Assembly: GCF_004379255.2 (NCBI RefSeq)
Contig: NC_056040.1
Coordinates: 25,758,852 to 25,822,851, forward strand
Length of the DNA stretch: 64,000 bases
Origin: Salvia splendens
Taxonomy: Eukaryota > Streptophyta > Magnoliopsida > Lamiales > Lamiaceae
Direction: 5' to 3'
In this document: positions 34,647 through 45,363 of the stretch, one piece after another
Numbering within the stretch: position 1 is the stretch's first letter
How the letters are laid out: every line of letters starts with the position of its first letter
Program-made: the position numbers and the translations under genes
The notes under the pieces: generated by a model
Seen by the model: the letters and a program-made list of their open reading frames with translations, nothing else
The model's database searches: none
What the model was told of the DNA's origin: nothing

Positions 34647-37600
34647 TTATACTGAAAGCGAGTTGAGGTCTTGAATGAGTCGAACTCCCATCCCTTCAAC
34701 GTGGCACTCGAACGGTTTTACCGCCAAAGCCTTTGTAAAATGATCTGCCAGGTTGTTCTCTGACGCAATCTTGACCACTTTTATGTCTCCTCTCTCCACT
34801 ATATCTCTAATGATATGATACTTCCGCTCTATGTGTTTGCTCGCTTTGTGAGCTCTTGGTTCTTTCGAGTTTGCCACAGCACCAGAATTGTCACAATAAA
34901 TAGTGATGCTCTTGGGCAGATTCGAAACCACACCTAAATAGTGATGCTCTTTTGCAGCCTCTGATGCGGCCACATACTCGGCTTCCATGGTCGAGTCCGC
35001 GATGCATTTCTGCTTCACACTCTTCCAAATTACGGCTCCACCTCCTAAGGTGAACACATATCCTGAAGTAGATTTTCTCGAGTCCTGATCAGCTTGAAAG
35101 TCTGAGTCAGTATATCCCAAAGGACAGAGCTCGACTGCATTGTAAACTAGAGCCTAGTCCTTAGTCCGTTTAAGGTACTTGAGTATGTTCTTTACGGCAG
35201 TCCAATGTCCTTGGCCCGGATTCGACTGATATCTTGCCACCATGCCAACAGCAAAGCAAATATCTGGTCTAGTACAAAGCATAGCATACATGAGACTTCC
35301 AACTGCCGAAGCATATGGAATCCTTCTCATTGCTTGTATCTCAGACGGCGTTTTAGGGCACATCTCTTGAGATAAATGGATGCCATGTCTAAAAGGTAAG
35401 AAACCTTTCTTGGCGTCCTGCATGCTAAAACGACTTAGTACTGTTTCGATGTAAGATTCTTGAAATAAGCACAACATCTTCTTCTCTCGATTCCGAAGAA
35501 CCTTGATCCCGAGGATGTGTCCCGCGTCTCCCGTATCCTTCATCTCGAACTGGTTTGATAACCATGTTCGAACTGATGACAACATCTTTTTATTGTTTCC
35601 AATTAGAAGAATGTCATCTACATATAAAACTAAGAACACCACATTCCCCTTATCAACTTTCTTATACACGCTGCTCTCACTTGGGCACTTTTCGAATCCA
35701 AACTTGCAAACAGTTTGATCGAAACATTGGTTCCACGATCTGGATGCTTGCTTGAGGCCATAAATGGTCTTCTTAAGCTTCCAAACCATGTGTTCTTTGC
35801 CCTTTATGGCATATCCTTCGGGTTGTTCCATGTAGATGGTCTCCTCAAGACTGCCGTTTAGAAATGCAGTCTTAACGTCCATCTGCCATACATCCCAATC
35901 CATATAAGCTGCAATAGACAACAGTATCCGGATCGATTTGAGCATGGCCACTGGGGAGAAGGTCTCGTCATAGTCGACGCCTTCCTTTTGGGTATACCCC
36001 TTGGCCACTAGTCTTGCCTTAAAGACTTTAACTCATCCATCGGGTCCACGTTTACGTTTATATATCCACTTGCTCCCAATGGCAGTACAACCTTCGGGTA
36101 GAACGGACAAATCGTAGACGTCTTTGTCTATCATAGATTGTAGTTCCGAATCCATTGCTTTTACCCATTCGCAATGATCGATATCTGCCTGCGCCTCCGC
36201 AAAGTTCCAGGGATCTAATACATTGCTGTCCGAGGAGTGATCCATAGATTCTCCCAAACCAATGTATCTGTCGGGCTCATGTGAGACCCTCCCACTGCGG
36301 CGCGACACTACAATATTTTGAGTAGAAGTTGAAGTTTCGGGAATTGTTTGTACACTTGGTACTTGTTCTTGGTTAATGAAACTTGTGACTGAAGTTAGCT
36401 CATCAAGAGCCACTTCACTGCTGGGTTTATGATTCATTACATAGTCTTCCTCTAAGAATGTCGCGTGAGTGCTCACAATGACTTTCTTATCTCGGAGACT
36501 AAAGAATTCATAACCTTTCGTTCCTTTGGGGTAGCCTATAAACAAACATACCTCCGTCCTAGATCCTAGCTTAGTTGGATCCATTTCCAATACATGAGCC
36601 GGGCAACCCCAAACCTTGAGATGTGCTAGATTGGGCTTACGCCCAGTCCACAACTCATATGGAGTTTTAGGTACGGATTTTGATGATAAATTGTCTAAAA
36701 TGTGACTTGCGGAAAGCAAGGCATGTCCCCAAAACGAAATAGGCAGACGTGCATAACTCATCATCGATCGAACCATGTTTAATAAGGTCCTGTTCCTTCT
36801 TTCAGCCACGCCGTTCTGCTGGGGCGTGCCCGGCGCAGTCAGTTGAGATTGAATTCCCACTTCCGATAAGTAGTCCAAAAATTCAGCACTGAGGTATTCG
36901 CCTCCACGATCAGATCGTAGGCATTTGATATTCTTCCCATGATACTTCTCCACAAGAGTCTTAAAGTCTTTAAACTTGTCAAAAGACTCTGACTTGTGAC
37001 GCATCAAGTAGACATATCCAATTTTCGAGAAGTCATCAATAAATGTGATGAAGTATCGAAAACCACCTCTTGCCTCAGTTGACATTGGTCCACATACATC
37101 GGAATGAACGAGCTCAAGTACTTCCTTGGACCTATTGCCCTTAGCCTTAAAAGGCCTCTTGGTCATCTTGCCTTCTAAGCATGACTCACACTTATGAAAA
37201 GGTTCCTCCTCTAGACCTTTGATAAGATCTTGTTGAACAAGAGAATGGATCCTCCTTTCATTGGCATGACCAAGTCTAAGGTGCCACAAGTACGTTTCGT
37301 TCATTGAATTTGAAGGTTCTTTTCGTTTCTTTGAAATTTTCGATGTTGTATTGAGTTCTGATTTGCGATTATTAAACTGTGTAGAAGTGATTGTGTACAT
37401 ATTGTTTTCCATGATACCACGACAGATATAAGAACCATCTTTCTTAATAACGCAGTTGTCTTTAAAAGAAATCGAATATCCATCATAAACCAATTTAGAA
37501 ACTGAAATTAAATTTCTTCTAAAAGAAGGTATCAACAAAACATTCTTCAAAATCAAAAATCTATCACTACTAAAACGCAAATAAATGTCTGCCACTGCAA

Positions 37601-38585
37601 CGACCGCCACTTTGGTAGCGTCGCCCAGCTGGACTTCGATCTCACGATCATGTAGCCGTCTTGTCACCTGCATTAAGTCAGGATCAAAACAAATATGATC
37701 AGTGGCTCCTGTGTCAATAACCCAAGTGCAAATTGATGTCGAAGTCAAACAAGACTCGACAACTAAAGCTTGGTGCATACCTGTAGCCTTGCCCCGTTTA
37801 GGACAGTCTGGCTTCCAATGCCCCTTTTCTCCACACTTGAAACACTTCCCCGTGGGCTTCTTGTTAGTCCTCTTCTTCTTCTTTCCCTTAGCTATCTTGG
37901 CCGGTCCTGAGTTCGGTGCCTGCCTTTTTCCTTTGCTAGGCTTTAAGCCAGAGGAACGAGGCGCCGAAGTCATCATGGCCGCCTTAGCCTGGACCATAAG
38001 GTCCACTGCCGACTGAAGTTCAGTCAACAACTCTGCCAAGGTGTAATTCCTTTTGTTCATCTCGAAGTTGAGCTTGAACTGTTGGAAGCTAGGGGGAAGA
38101 CTTTGAAGGATGATAGTCACCTGGGACTCGGGATCGATCGTCCCTCCCAAGACCTCAATTTGGTTGAGGTGGCCCATCATCTCGAGGACATGGTCCCTCA
38201 CAGACGAGCCTTCCTTCATTGTCTTCGACATGATACTCCGAAAAGCTTGAGACTTCGCCGTTCGATTCTGAGTACCAAAAAGATTTTTGAAATTCTGCAT
38301 AATCTCGGCGGCTGTTTCCATGGCTGAATGCTGATGCTTGAGTACTGAAGACATAGATGCCAACATGTAGCACTTAGCCATCTCATTCGCCTTATGCCAC
38401 CGTCTGTGTGCATCTCTGACTCCTGCCGCAGCGGTAGCCGCCGGCACTGGAGGTCGCGGGGTGGTGAGCACAAAGATGTACTCATCTGCTGTGAGAACGA
38501 TGTCCAAATTTTATTTCCATTCTATGTAATTTTGGCCCTCGAGTTTATTTTCTTTGAGAATTGCGGAAAGAGGATTGAATGACAT
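34647..38585 (-). pseudogene. Gag-Pol polyprotein of copia element B (three nonsense codons)
   Basis: The true start is the ATG at 38585 (MSFNPLSAILKENKLEG). Order: gag, zinc knuckle CFKCGEKGHWKPDC, protease WVIDTGATDHIC, pre-integrase LWHLRLGHANERR, integrase with an intact DDE (HSDVCGPM, RSDRGGEY, NGVAERRNR), RT with YVDD, and RNase H ending NSLSV at 34647. Stops: TAA at 38511-38513 after NYIEWK, TGA at 36033-36035 after RGPDG, TAG at 35154-35156 after KRTKD. All are in the same frame, so each is a single substitution. The next downstream ATG lies at 38507, but it would give a Gag lacking its N-terminus. Confidence 0.95.
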
Positions 38586-39485
38586 ATTGACGATTTGATT
38601 TGCACTGCAAAACAGAGTATTTTACTATTGTCATAAACTTATGTAAGAAGTTTGATTAGATTAACCATAAAACTTTTCAAAATCTTACAACTGTAAAATT
38701 AAAATTTTGTACCCTCCAGAGGAAGTCAATACGCATTAAAATCTTACAATTTTACTGGTCACAACACCGACGAATAGTCCAGAGACCACAGAGTGGCATG
38801 GCCGCCTAATGTTGCCTAAGCAAGACCACCGAATTTAGCATTACAGGGTCTCATTTCTACAACACACTCCCATAACAATGCTTGTGTGCTGCTAACAAGA
38901 TCAAGCTATCTCATAAATCCTGTGTGAACTTCTGAATCTCGCAGTTTCTTAGGATTATTGTCCCCACAGAGCAGGTGGCGATAATATTGGAAACTACATT
39001 CTAATTCATACTATTTATATTTGAGAAGCCCGCCCTCATGAACTTGCTATTTTCTTAGGATTATTTTCCCCACAGAGCAGGTGACGATAATATTAGAAAA
39101 AGGCTTCATAAATTGCAGACCAATTGATGGAGACCATATACAAACGTTGAGTTCGTAATTATAGCTTAGATATATTGGGTTATGGTTTTACTTTAATTAT
39201 CCTTAGCCTTGAGGCGGTTTAAGGCTTAATTAAATTCTGTTGGTATTTAATCTACTGGATAATTAAATCTTTTATTAATTGATATCTTCCTTTAGGAAAT
39301 TATTGTTCTAGAATATAATTCTTATTCATGTCTACTATAAGGTATATCTAAAATAAACAAATTATTTAATTCTTAATAAGACATGAAAAATTAAATTCAA
39401 ATTAATTTCATGTTCAAGATTAGGAAGAGATATTTCATTATTTAATGTATTCATACATATCTATCCCTTTTAGGATCTTAGATAT

Positions 39486-39712
39486 ATAAATATTAGGAAA
39501 CTATTAAATTATTCTTATCCATATCATCTAGGAATCAAAATATTATTATTTATTTCCATAGATATAGAAAATAATAAAAATATTCCTTAAATCCAGATAA
39601 ATATTAGGAAACTATTAAATTATTCTCATCGATATCATCTAGGAATAAAATAATATTATTTATTTCCATAGATATAGATAATAATAAAAATATTCCTAAA
39701 ATCTAGATAAAT
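39486..39712. repeat. Tandem duplication, period about 111 bp, in the copia leader
   Basis: Two units starting ATAAATATTAGGAAACTATT (39486 and 39597) share TATCATCTAGGAAT and TTATTTCCATAGATATAGA. Confidence 0.85.
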
Positions 39713-39835
39713 CTTCCAAAAAGATTTTATTTCCATTAAATAATAATATTTTAATGATATCTTTTAATAAAATAATTAAATAATCATTAAAATAATCTTT
39801 CATCGTTATCTCATCGTACGAGGTTCGAACGAACG

Positions 39836-40430
39836 ATGAACGACGAAGATCCGACGAATTCGTCGTCGAATCACGACGCATGCAGCGTCTTGGACACCGG
39901 CGCACAGGTGGCGCGCCAGCGTCTCGGCCGCCTGGCTCGTCGGGTGTCAGAGCTTCTCGGCCAGCTGCTCGACGCCTGTCTCGGCGTCTCGGCTCGTCGG
40001 GTGCCGACGCTTCTCGGCCAGGCGCGCGCGCGGCGGCGCGCGCCTCTCGGTCAGTGTCTCGGCGCCCGGCTCGACCCTCCGAGCCGTCGGGTGTCGCGAG
40101 CTCTCGGCCAGCGGGGCGCACGGTGCGCGCCCGCTCTCGGCCAGCTCGAACCTTCCGCCTAGGGTTCGGCCCAGTGTCTCGCGGTGTCTCGGTGGCTCTC
40201 GGACGAGCCACCACTCCCCGATCACCGCCGTGTCGACCTTGACCCGGGTTCCGTCTGGTGCGTGTGGTCTCGGCCGGCGGCGCGCACGAGTCCCCACTCG
40301 TTTGCGCGTCGCCCCGTGATCACGGCTCCCGGCTCCCACTGTCTCGACATCCCTATCTCGATCGCACATGGTGCGTTCGAGCAATTCAAGTTCTTTGATT
40401 CGATAGTTCTTGAGTTCATCATGCATAATT
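39836..40430. repeat. GC-rich TCTCGGC motif array in the copia leader
   Basis: TCTCGG and its extension TCTCGGCCAG recur many times across roughly 300 bp (for example GCTTCTCGGCCAG at 39951 and 40009), mixed with GGCTCGTCGGGTG. The GC content is far above the rest of the element. The array could form stable RNA structure in the genomic transcript. Confidence 0.65.
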
Positions 40431-40526
40431 AATTAAACAAAACACCAAGAACACGCTTCGTAATCAAATAATACATGCATACATGAATTTCGCAAAATTT
40501 AAATCCAAATAATCAGAGCCAAAGAC

Positions 40527-40540
40527 TGGCTCTGATACCA
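40527..40540 (-). other. Primer-binding site of copia element B
   Basis: The minus strand reads TGGTATCAGAGCCA, a full match to the 3' end of initiator tRNA-Met, two bases after the LTR. Confidence 0.93.
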
Positions 40541-40542
40541 AC

Positions 40543-42009
40543 TGAAGGGGCTGGCAGCGGAAGCGTGCGGACAAAACGGATCACATGAATTTGATCTATT
40601 TAGCAGATTATTTAGACAAAATCTATTTGCGTAATTATCACATGTATCATGCTCATAACTTGAATTAAAACATGCTTTAGCACATAAAATTCCTAAAACA
40701 TGCTTACTACGGAATTATCCAATTTACCTCGTTGATTCAATCAAGAATCGATGATGGCTTGCTCCGTCTCCACGTGAAGATCTTCAATACAAGACCTCGG
40801 ATCTTCTGACTGGTGTCCCGGACTATACGCTGATATTTGTGTGGGCAAATCTCACCAACGTACTAGGACTCGAATAATGGAAGACAGAACTCAGCTCACG
40901 GGGGAGTGCACAATTTTCGAAAATCACTCTTTAGAGGGGGGACGAAAATTTGACAAATTAATTGTTGTGTTTTCTGTCTCCTTTATTCTCCTATTTATTT
41001 AAGTCACATATTGGGCCCAGTCAGGGATCTAAGGAAGAATCTGGAACAGGCCTCACCCAATTAGCTTTTTACTAATTAAATTGAACCCACAATTTAATAT
41101 AAGCTTATATTGGAATATTACGAGCAGCCACTACAGAAGTAATATTGCACTGCCTTCCAAATCCGAAATTACAAGTATTTCGGGTTTCCTTTAATTGTAT
41201 TTGATTTATTTCCCGCGCTTAAGATGGAAACATCCATTAATTAATTAATGTCTGCTATAGACTTAATTAATTAACATATTTCGAATTCCAAGAGTGGACT
41301 TAGCAAGAAACTCTTATTTATTATTCATAGAGTAATCAAACTCCAACTAGCTAGGTTCCGAATAATAAAACCTCGTTTCGAGCTCCTCTTGTGGATGTTA
41401 TCAAACGAGACTCTCCTCGCGCATGTTTCAACATAATAGCAATCCTTGCACCTCTAGATAATGATCACCACTACCCAATATACCTGGATCGTTGGGTTAC
41501 GAAAAACCCACACCTTTGGTAAGTCAAAGTAGTGGATACTCAATATCGTATGCTCAATGCTAACGTACATTGATTAAGAAATTAATTCTCAAGACCTCGT
41601 CTTTCAGTAGATAGCATAAAGACTCGTCTTGCTGTTAGATCCATTCAGTGCTATACCACACCAACGTCATCTTATTTCAATAAGGTTTAGAAATAATCGG
41701 ACTGACATTGCAACCTTTCGCGATAGGTAGTCTAGGCCTATCTAGGTTGTGAAATTCTTATTTTTTCTTTGTTTAGAACTGACCGTGTTACCTTAAATTG
41801 GACGACGCCCACAACCGGTCTATTAAAACAAAGACTTAGACTTTGTTACGTTTGCTCATACATTTAAATATGCAATAAACAACCATTAAATGTAAAACAT
41901 AACAACATTATGACAAAAATAATCTATTGCATTTATTGGAAAATAACCATTAGAGTTTTACAGTATCCAATCACTCGAAAGGTGATTTCTAGTATACAAA
42001 ACACTAACA
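40543..42009 (-). repeat. 5' LTR of copia element B (right)
   Basis: A 1467-bp copy of 33110-34575. It begins TGAAGGGGCTGG and ends AAAACACTAACA. The ATAAC target duplication follows directly. Confidence 0.95.
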
Positions 42010-42447
42010 ATAACGATCTTGACAGGGAATATTCGCTCATGCAGCGGATGAGCGACTCATTGATTGCTACGTGCTCTTTCTTCTAGAATAACGACGCTTT
42101 TGGATAACAAATTTCTGATCGGTTCGTCCTGGCGTTTCACAAGCTGGCACGTGTCCCCTTCTAGAACGTCGTCCTGGGTAACAGAATGGTGCGCCGCATC
42201 AAGCTCATTTCCTCACATTTTCCTTCTAGAAACCAGCGTCCCCACTTTAACTGCTTGACCTCGCCCCTTGATCAACTCCCCTGATTTTTGGCCTTTTTCG
42301 CCTTTCGTACTGCTTGATCAGTTCAGCCTTGCTACCTTGGACAAGTAGCATTTCTGCACATTTTAACACTTGTTTGCGCGATAAACCGATCAAGTAGTAT
42401 ATGTTTTACCCCCAAAACCGATGCATGAAATGAGCCTTATCAAAGAT

Positions 42448-43207
42448 GCACGAGACGACGCACGGCTTTCCAGGGATGCTAGGGAGCATTGACTGTATGC
42501 ACTAGGAGTGGAAGAATTGTTCGACGGCGTGGAGAGGCCAATTTACTAGTGGATACAAGGGCAGCCACCCGACGATGATCCTCGAAGCCGTCGCTGACCA
42601 TCGGATCTGGATCTGGATCTGACATGCTTACTTCGGTGTAGCGGGGTCGAACAACGACATCAACGTCCTCAACTCATCCACCCTCTTCACCAAGCAATGC
42701 AATGGCAACGGCCCGACCATCGAGTTCACTGCCAACAGGCGCCAATATCACATGGGGTACTACTTGGCCGATGGCATATACCCAAGGTGGCCTGTTTTTC
42801 TGAAGACGATCAGCTGCCCAATGGGTGAGAAGAGAGTTTTATTTGCGCAAAAGCAGGAAGCGGCGCGGAAGGATGTGGAGCGGGCATTTGATGTGCTCCA
42901 ATCACGGTGGGCAATAGTGAAAGGGCCGGCGCGTCTCTGGTTCAAGGAAGTTATCGCCGATGTTATGTATGCGTGCATAATCTTGCACAACATGATAGTC
43001 AAACACGAAGGTGGAAGCGTCACTGATTGGGCCGATGATGAAGGTGGATCTAGCTCCAGCACAACGACCGCGCCTCACGCTCGAGGATTACCGACGGGCT
43101 TCAATGAGGTTCTATCTAGACAGGCCTCAATGCGCAACCAACAAGACCATGCTCAGCTCATGAACGACATGATTGAAGAAGTTTGGGACCGTAACCGCCG
43201 TCGTTGA
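42448..43207 (+). pseudogene. Harbinger transposase, C-terminal half
   Basis: It continues the gene cut at 32364, reading HETTHGFPGMLGSIDCMH, then a TAG at 42502-42504 where the intact homologue has Trp, then GYKGSHPTMILEAVADHR, a small ATCTGG slip with TGA (about 42617), then the second acidic motif GSNNDINVL and the third, ARKDVERAFDVLQ, and ends at 43207 (VWDRNRRR). All three catalytic acidic residues survive, but the two stops and the 10-kb insertion kill the gene. Confidence 0.9.
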
Positions 43208-43400
43208 GAATACGTATTTTTTTTAATTCGTATTGTAATGTATTAATTTTAAATGAAATGAAGGTTTTTCCAATTTTTGTAGTTATTTAAATATTCAAAA
43301 AAAGAAAATGCTTAGGGCGGCCACTTCAGATGGAAGGGTAGGAGGATAAAATGATGATGTGGCGGTGCATAGGGCGCCCTACAGGGCAGCCTATAGGGCG

Positions 43401-43521
43401 CCCCATTGCTAATGCCCTTATGGCTGTAAACAGTATAGACTGCCCCATTGCTAATGCCCTTATGGCAGTAAACATGCCCTATAGGGCGCCCCATTGCTAA
43501 TGCCCTTATGGCTGTAAACAA
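43401..43521. repeat. Three copies of the Harbinger right end plus flank
   Basis: CCCCATTGCTAATGCCCTTA recurs at 43401, 43443 and 43490, each followed by TGGC(T/A)GTAAACA. The unit spans the transposon end, the TTA duplication and 12 bases of flank, so flank and terminus were multiplied together. Confidence 0.85.
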
Positions 43522-45360
43522 GGGAAAATAGTTAAAAACTTAAAATAGTGCATCTTTTGATTTGAAATGTGTTCTGAATTAAAATGATTTTTAATCGTTT
43601 TTAGCCATATTTAGGTATATGCTAGGGTAATGGATTCGAAATTAATGAAATCGTATAAATAATAAAAGTTCACTCTTGGTGGTTAGATAATTATTAAATG
43701 AATATTAATAATTCATCACCAATATTTCCATCCTCCCCAATAATAACTAAGCACCACTCCATACCGACTTTAATTTCTATTGGAGGAGAAGATAAACATT
43801 AAAATTTTTTATAATTGCTTTAGTATACATTGTATCAGGCATATAATAGTTTGAAGAATTTCAATGTGAAATGAGAGTAAGAATTAAATACTATTTTGAA
43901 TTTTAGACCTATATACTCTGTCTTTTCTTTGCGTTCAGATGGGGCTGCCATAAATTAGTTTGTCGAGAGCATTCAAAAATATGCCTTAAATAAATAGATG
44001 AAGGCTGCATTTAATTCTATTTATGGGAGATTGAGTAACTCACTCAACAATGGGAAATTAATACCATCTTCACTACGTAGATTTCGTGACAGCGATATAG
44101 GCGTGAATAAATGCTTTACCTATTTCGTAGTAAATTGATTTTTATTATTATATAAAATTGTCACTACATAAAATTAAAATAAATTTAAGGAGTTAGAATT
44201 CCTCTATTCGAAAATAAGAATACTTTGTTTTAATTTTGTTTTAACGATTTTAAGTACCCAAAATAATTCATCTCTTGTCAAATGGTTCATTAAACTTCAA
44301 ATATATACTATTATCATAAAATGTCAATTCTAGTATCGAAAATCACTTAATAGATATAGCATTTATTTTCTTATTCTTTTTCAATTAAAATACACATAAA
44401 TACAATACTTTTTTTTCTCTATTACGTTTTTTTTTGCAAGAGACGTTCATTTTTTACTATGTCACATGCAAGACTTTTCTCTCTTGCATGCGTACACTTT
44501 TCTTATAGATATTTTAATAATTTCACATTTATATTAAATAAACTTAATTACAGAAAAATTAAAAAACATTTTAATGTTACAGTTGATATGATTTATTTAT
44601 TTATGTTTAATTTTGATTGTAATGCTCCTAGTAGAAACGTGGGAAAATATAATAAGATCAATAATATATAATATTATTATGAAATGAAGTGAATATGAAT
44701 GAAAAAGTAAAAGAAATATATCGAAAATACGTTTTCCATTCTTTTTCATTATAGTATTATTAAATTAAGACATGATAGGCAATGTATTTTCCTACTATTC
44801 GTGTAGTGATACACCAGTATGATTTATCCATAGTTATGCATTATTGAAGCTATTCCCTTATTTCAAATAATACTACTAGACCTTAAAGACAGAAATTGTT
44901 TGCGAATGCATCCATTTTATTTCAACTTTAAATTTAATTTATTATTTTAATCAAGATTTATGTATTCTAATGACATTTATAAACTAAGTTGAGCTTCATA
45001 GTTATCCAAATTTTTAATCAAACCGTATCAAAATTGAGCTTCGGTTGAGCTAATATATATAGAAAAAAAATGTATAAAAATATTTATATCAAAATATGGA
45101 ATTGTATATTTTAATTGGAAGTCTGCAATTTATCGTTTCATTTAATACGAAATAACAATTCGGCAGAAATTTGAGTTAGACGCATTTATTGTTTTCATCA
45201 TCAGTGTAATGCTTGAACTACATTTTAATATTTTATGATTTTATCTCGAAATTGGTCGAGTCAAGTTCTAACTTTACCGTGATTTTATTATTATTTTTAT
45301 ATAATTGGAGTGTTATTTAATTGTTCACAAACTTTTGATTTCATATGAAAAGATCAATGG
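43522..45360. other. AT-rich intergenic region
   Basis: I see nothing coding. A 70-codon open frame at 44459-44671 is AT-rich without recognisable features. No terminal repeats or tandem arrays stood out. Confidence 0.5.
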
Positions 45361-45363
45361 TTA

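Larger units (their letters stand above)
38586..40526 (-). other. Long 5' leader of copia element B
   Basis: About 1.94 kb lies between the primer-binding site and gag, unusually long. The part next to gag is ordinary AT-rich sequence; 39480-39715 is an AT-rich tandem repeat; 39836-40430 is a GC-rich motif array. Open frames crossing the GC-rich part on both strands are Arg/Pro-rich and look like artefacts of composition. Confidence 0.7.
33110..42009 (-). mobile_element. Ty1-copia LTR retrotransposon B, 8.9 kb, minus strand
   Basis: It is complete, with two LTRs of 1466-1467 bp, primer-binding site, 2-kb leader, gag-pol and polypurine tract. The flanks are perfect ATAAC duplications (33105-33109 and 42010-42014). 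I counted about 25 differences between the LTRs, giving roughly 98% identity, mostly transitions. Three nonsense codons interrupt an otherwise open polyprotein, with no frameshift. It is a recent insertion and the youngest layer of the nest. Confidence 0.95.
32365..42442 (-). mobile_element. Solo LTR (1173 bp net) carrying a nested copia element
   Basis: It begins TGGCGGGCTCGG at 32365 and ends GAGCCTTATCA at 42442, flanked by perfect AAGAT duplications (32360-32364 and 42443-42447). It belongs to the same family as 19105-20630 and 61004-62540 (GGTTGGCTCCTGCCACGCTT, TATTTATAAGCTCGATTCGG, terminal ATGAGCCTTATCA). Copia element B occupies 33110-42009, so the LTR proper is 32365-33109 plus 42015-42442. 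Confidence 0.88.
31468..43417 (+). mobile_element. PIF/Harbinger element split by a nested LTR and copia insertion
   Basis: Ends: GACGGCATCCGCAATGGGGC at left and, on the complementary strand at right, GGGCATTAGCAATGGGGCG; TTA flanks both (31465-31467 and 43418-43420). Without the 10-kb insert it is about 1.87 kb and encodes only a transposase. The insert entered the transposase gene at AAGAT. The left subterminal region is GC-rich with repeated GCGGACGAT. Confidence 0.85.

Noticed and set aside
39696..40432. Open frames of 108-172 codons on both strands in the GC-rich copia leader
   Set aside because: They are Arg/Pro/Ala-rich translations of a repeated GC-rich motif, open in several frames at once, inside a retrotransposon leader.
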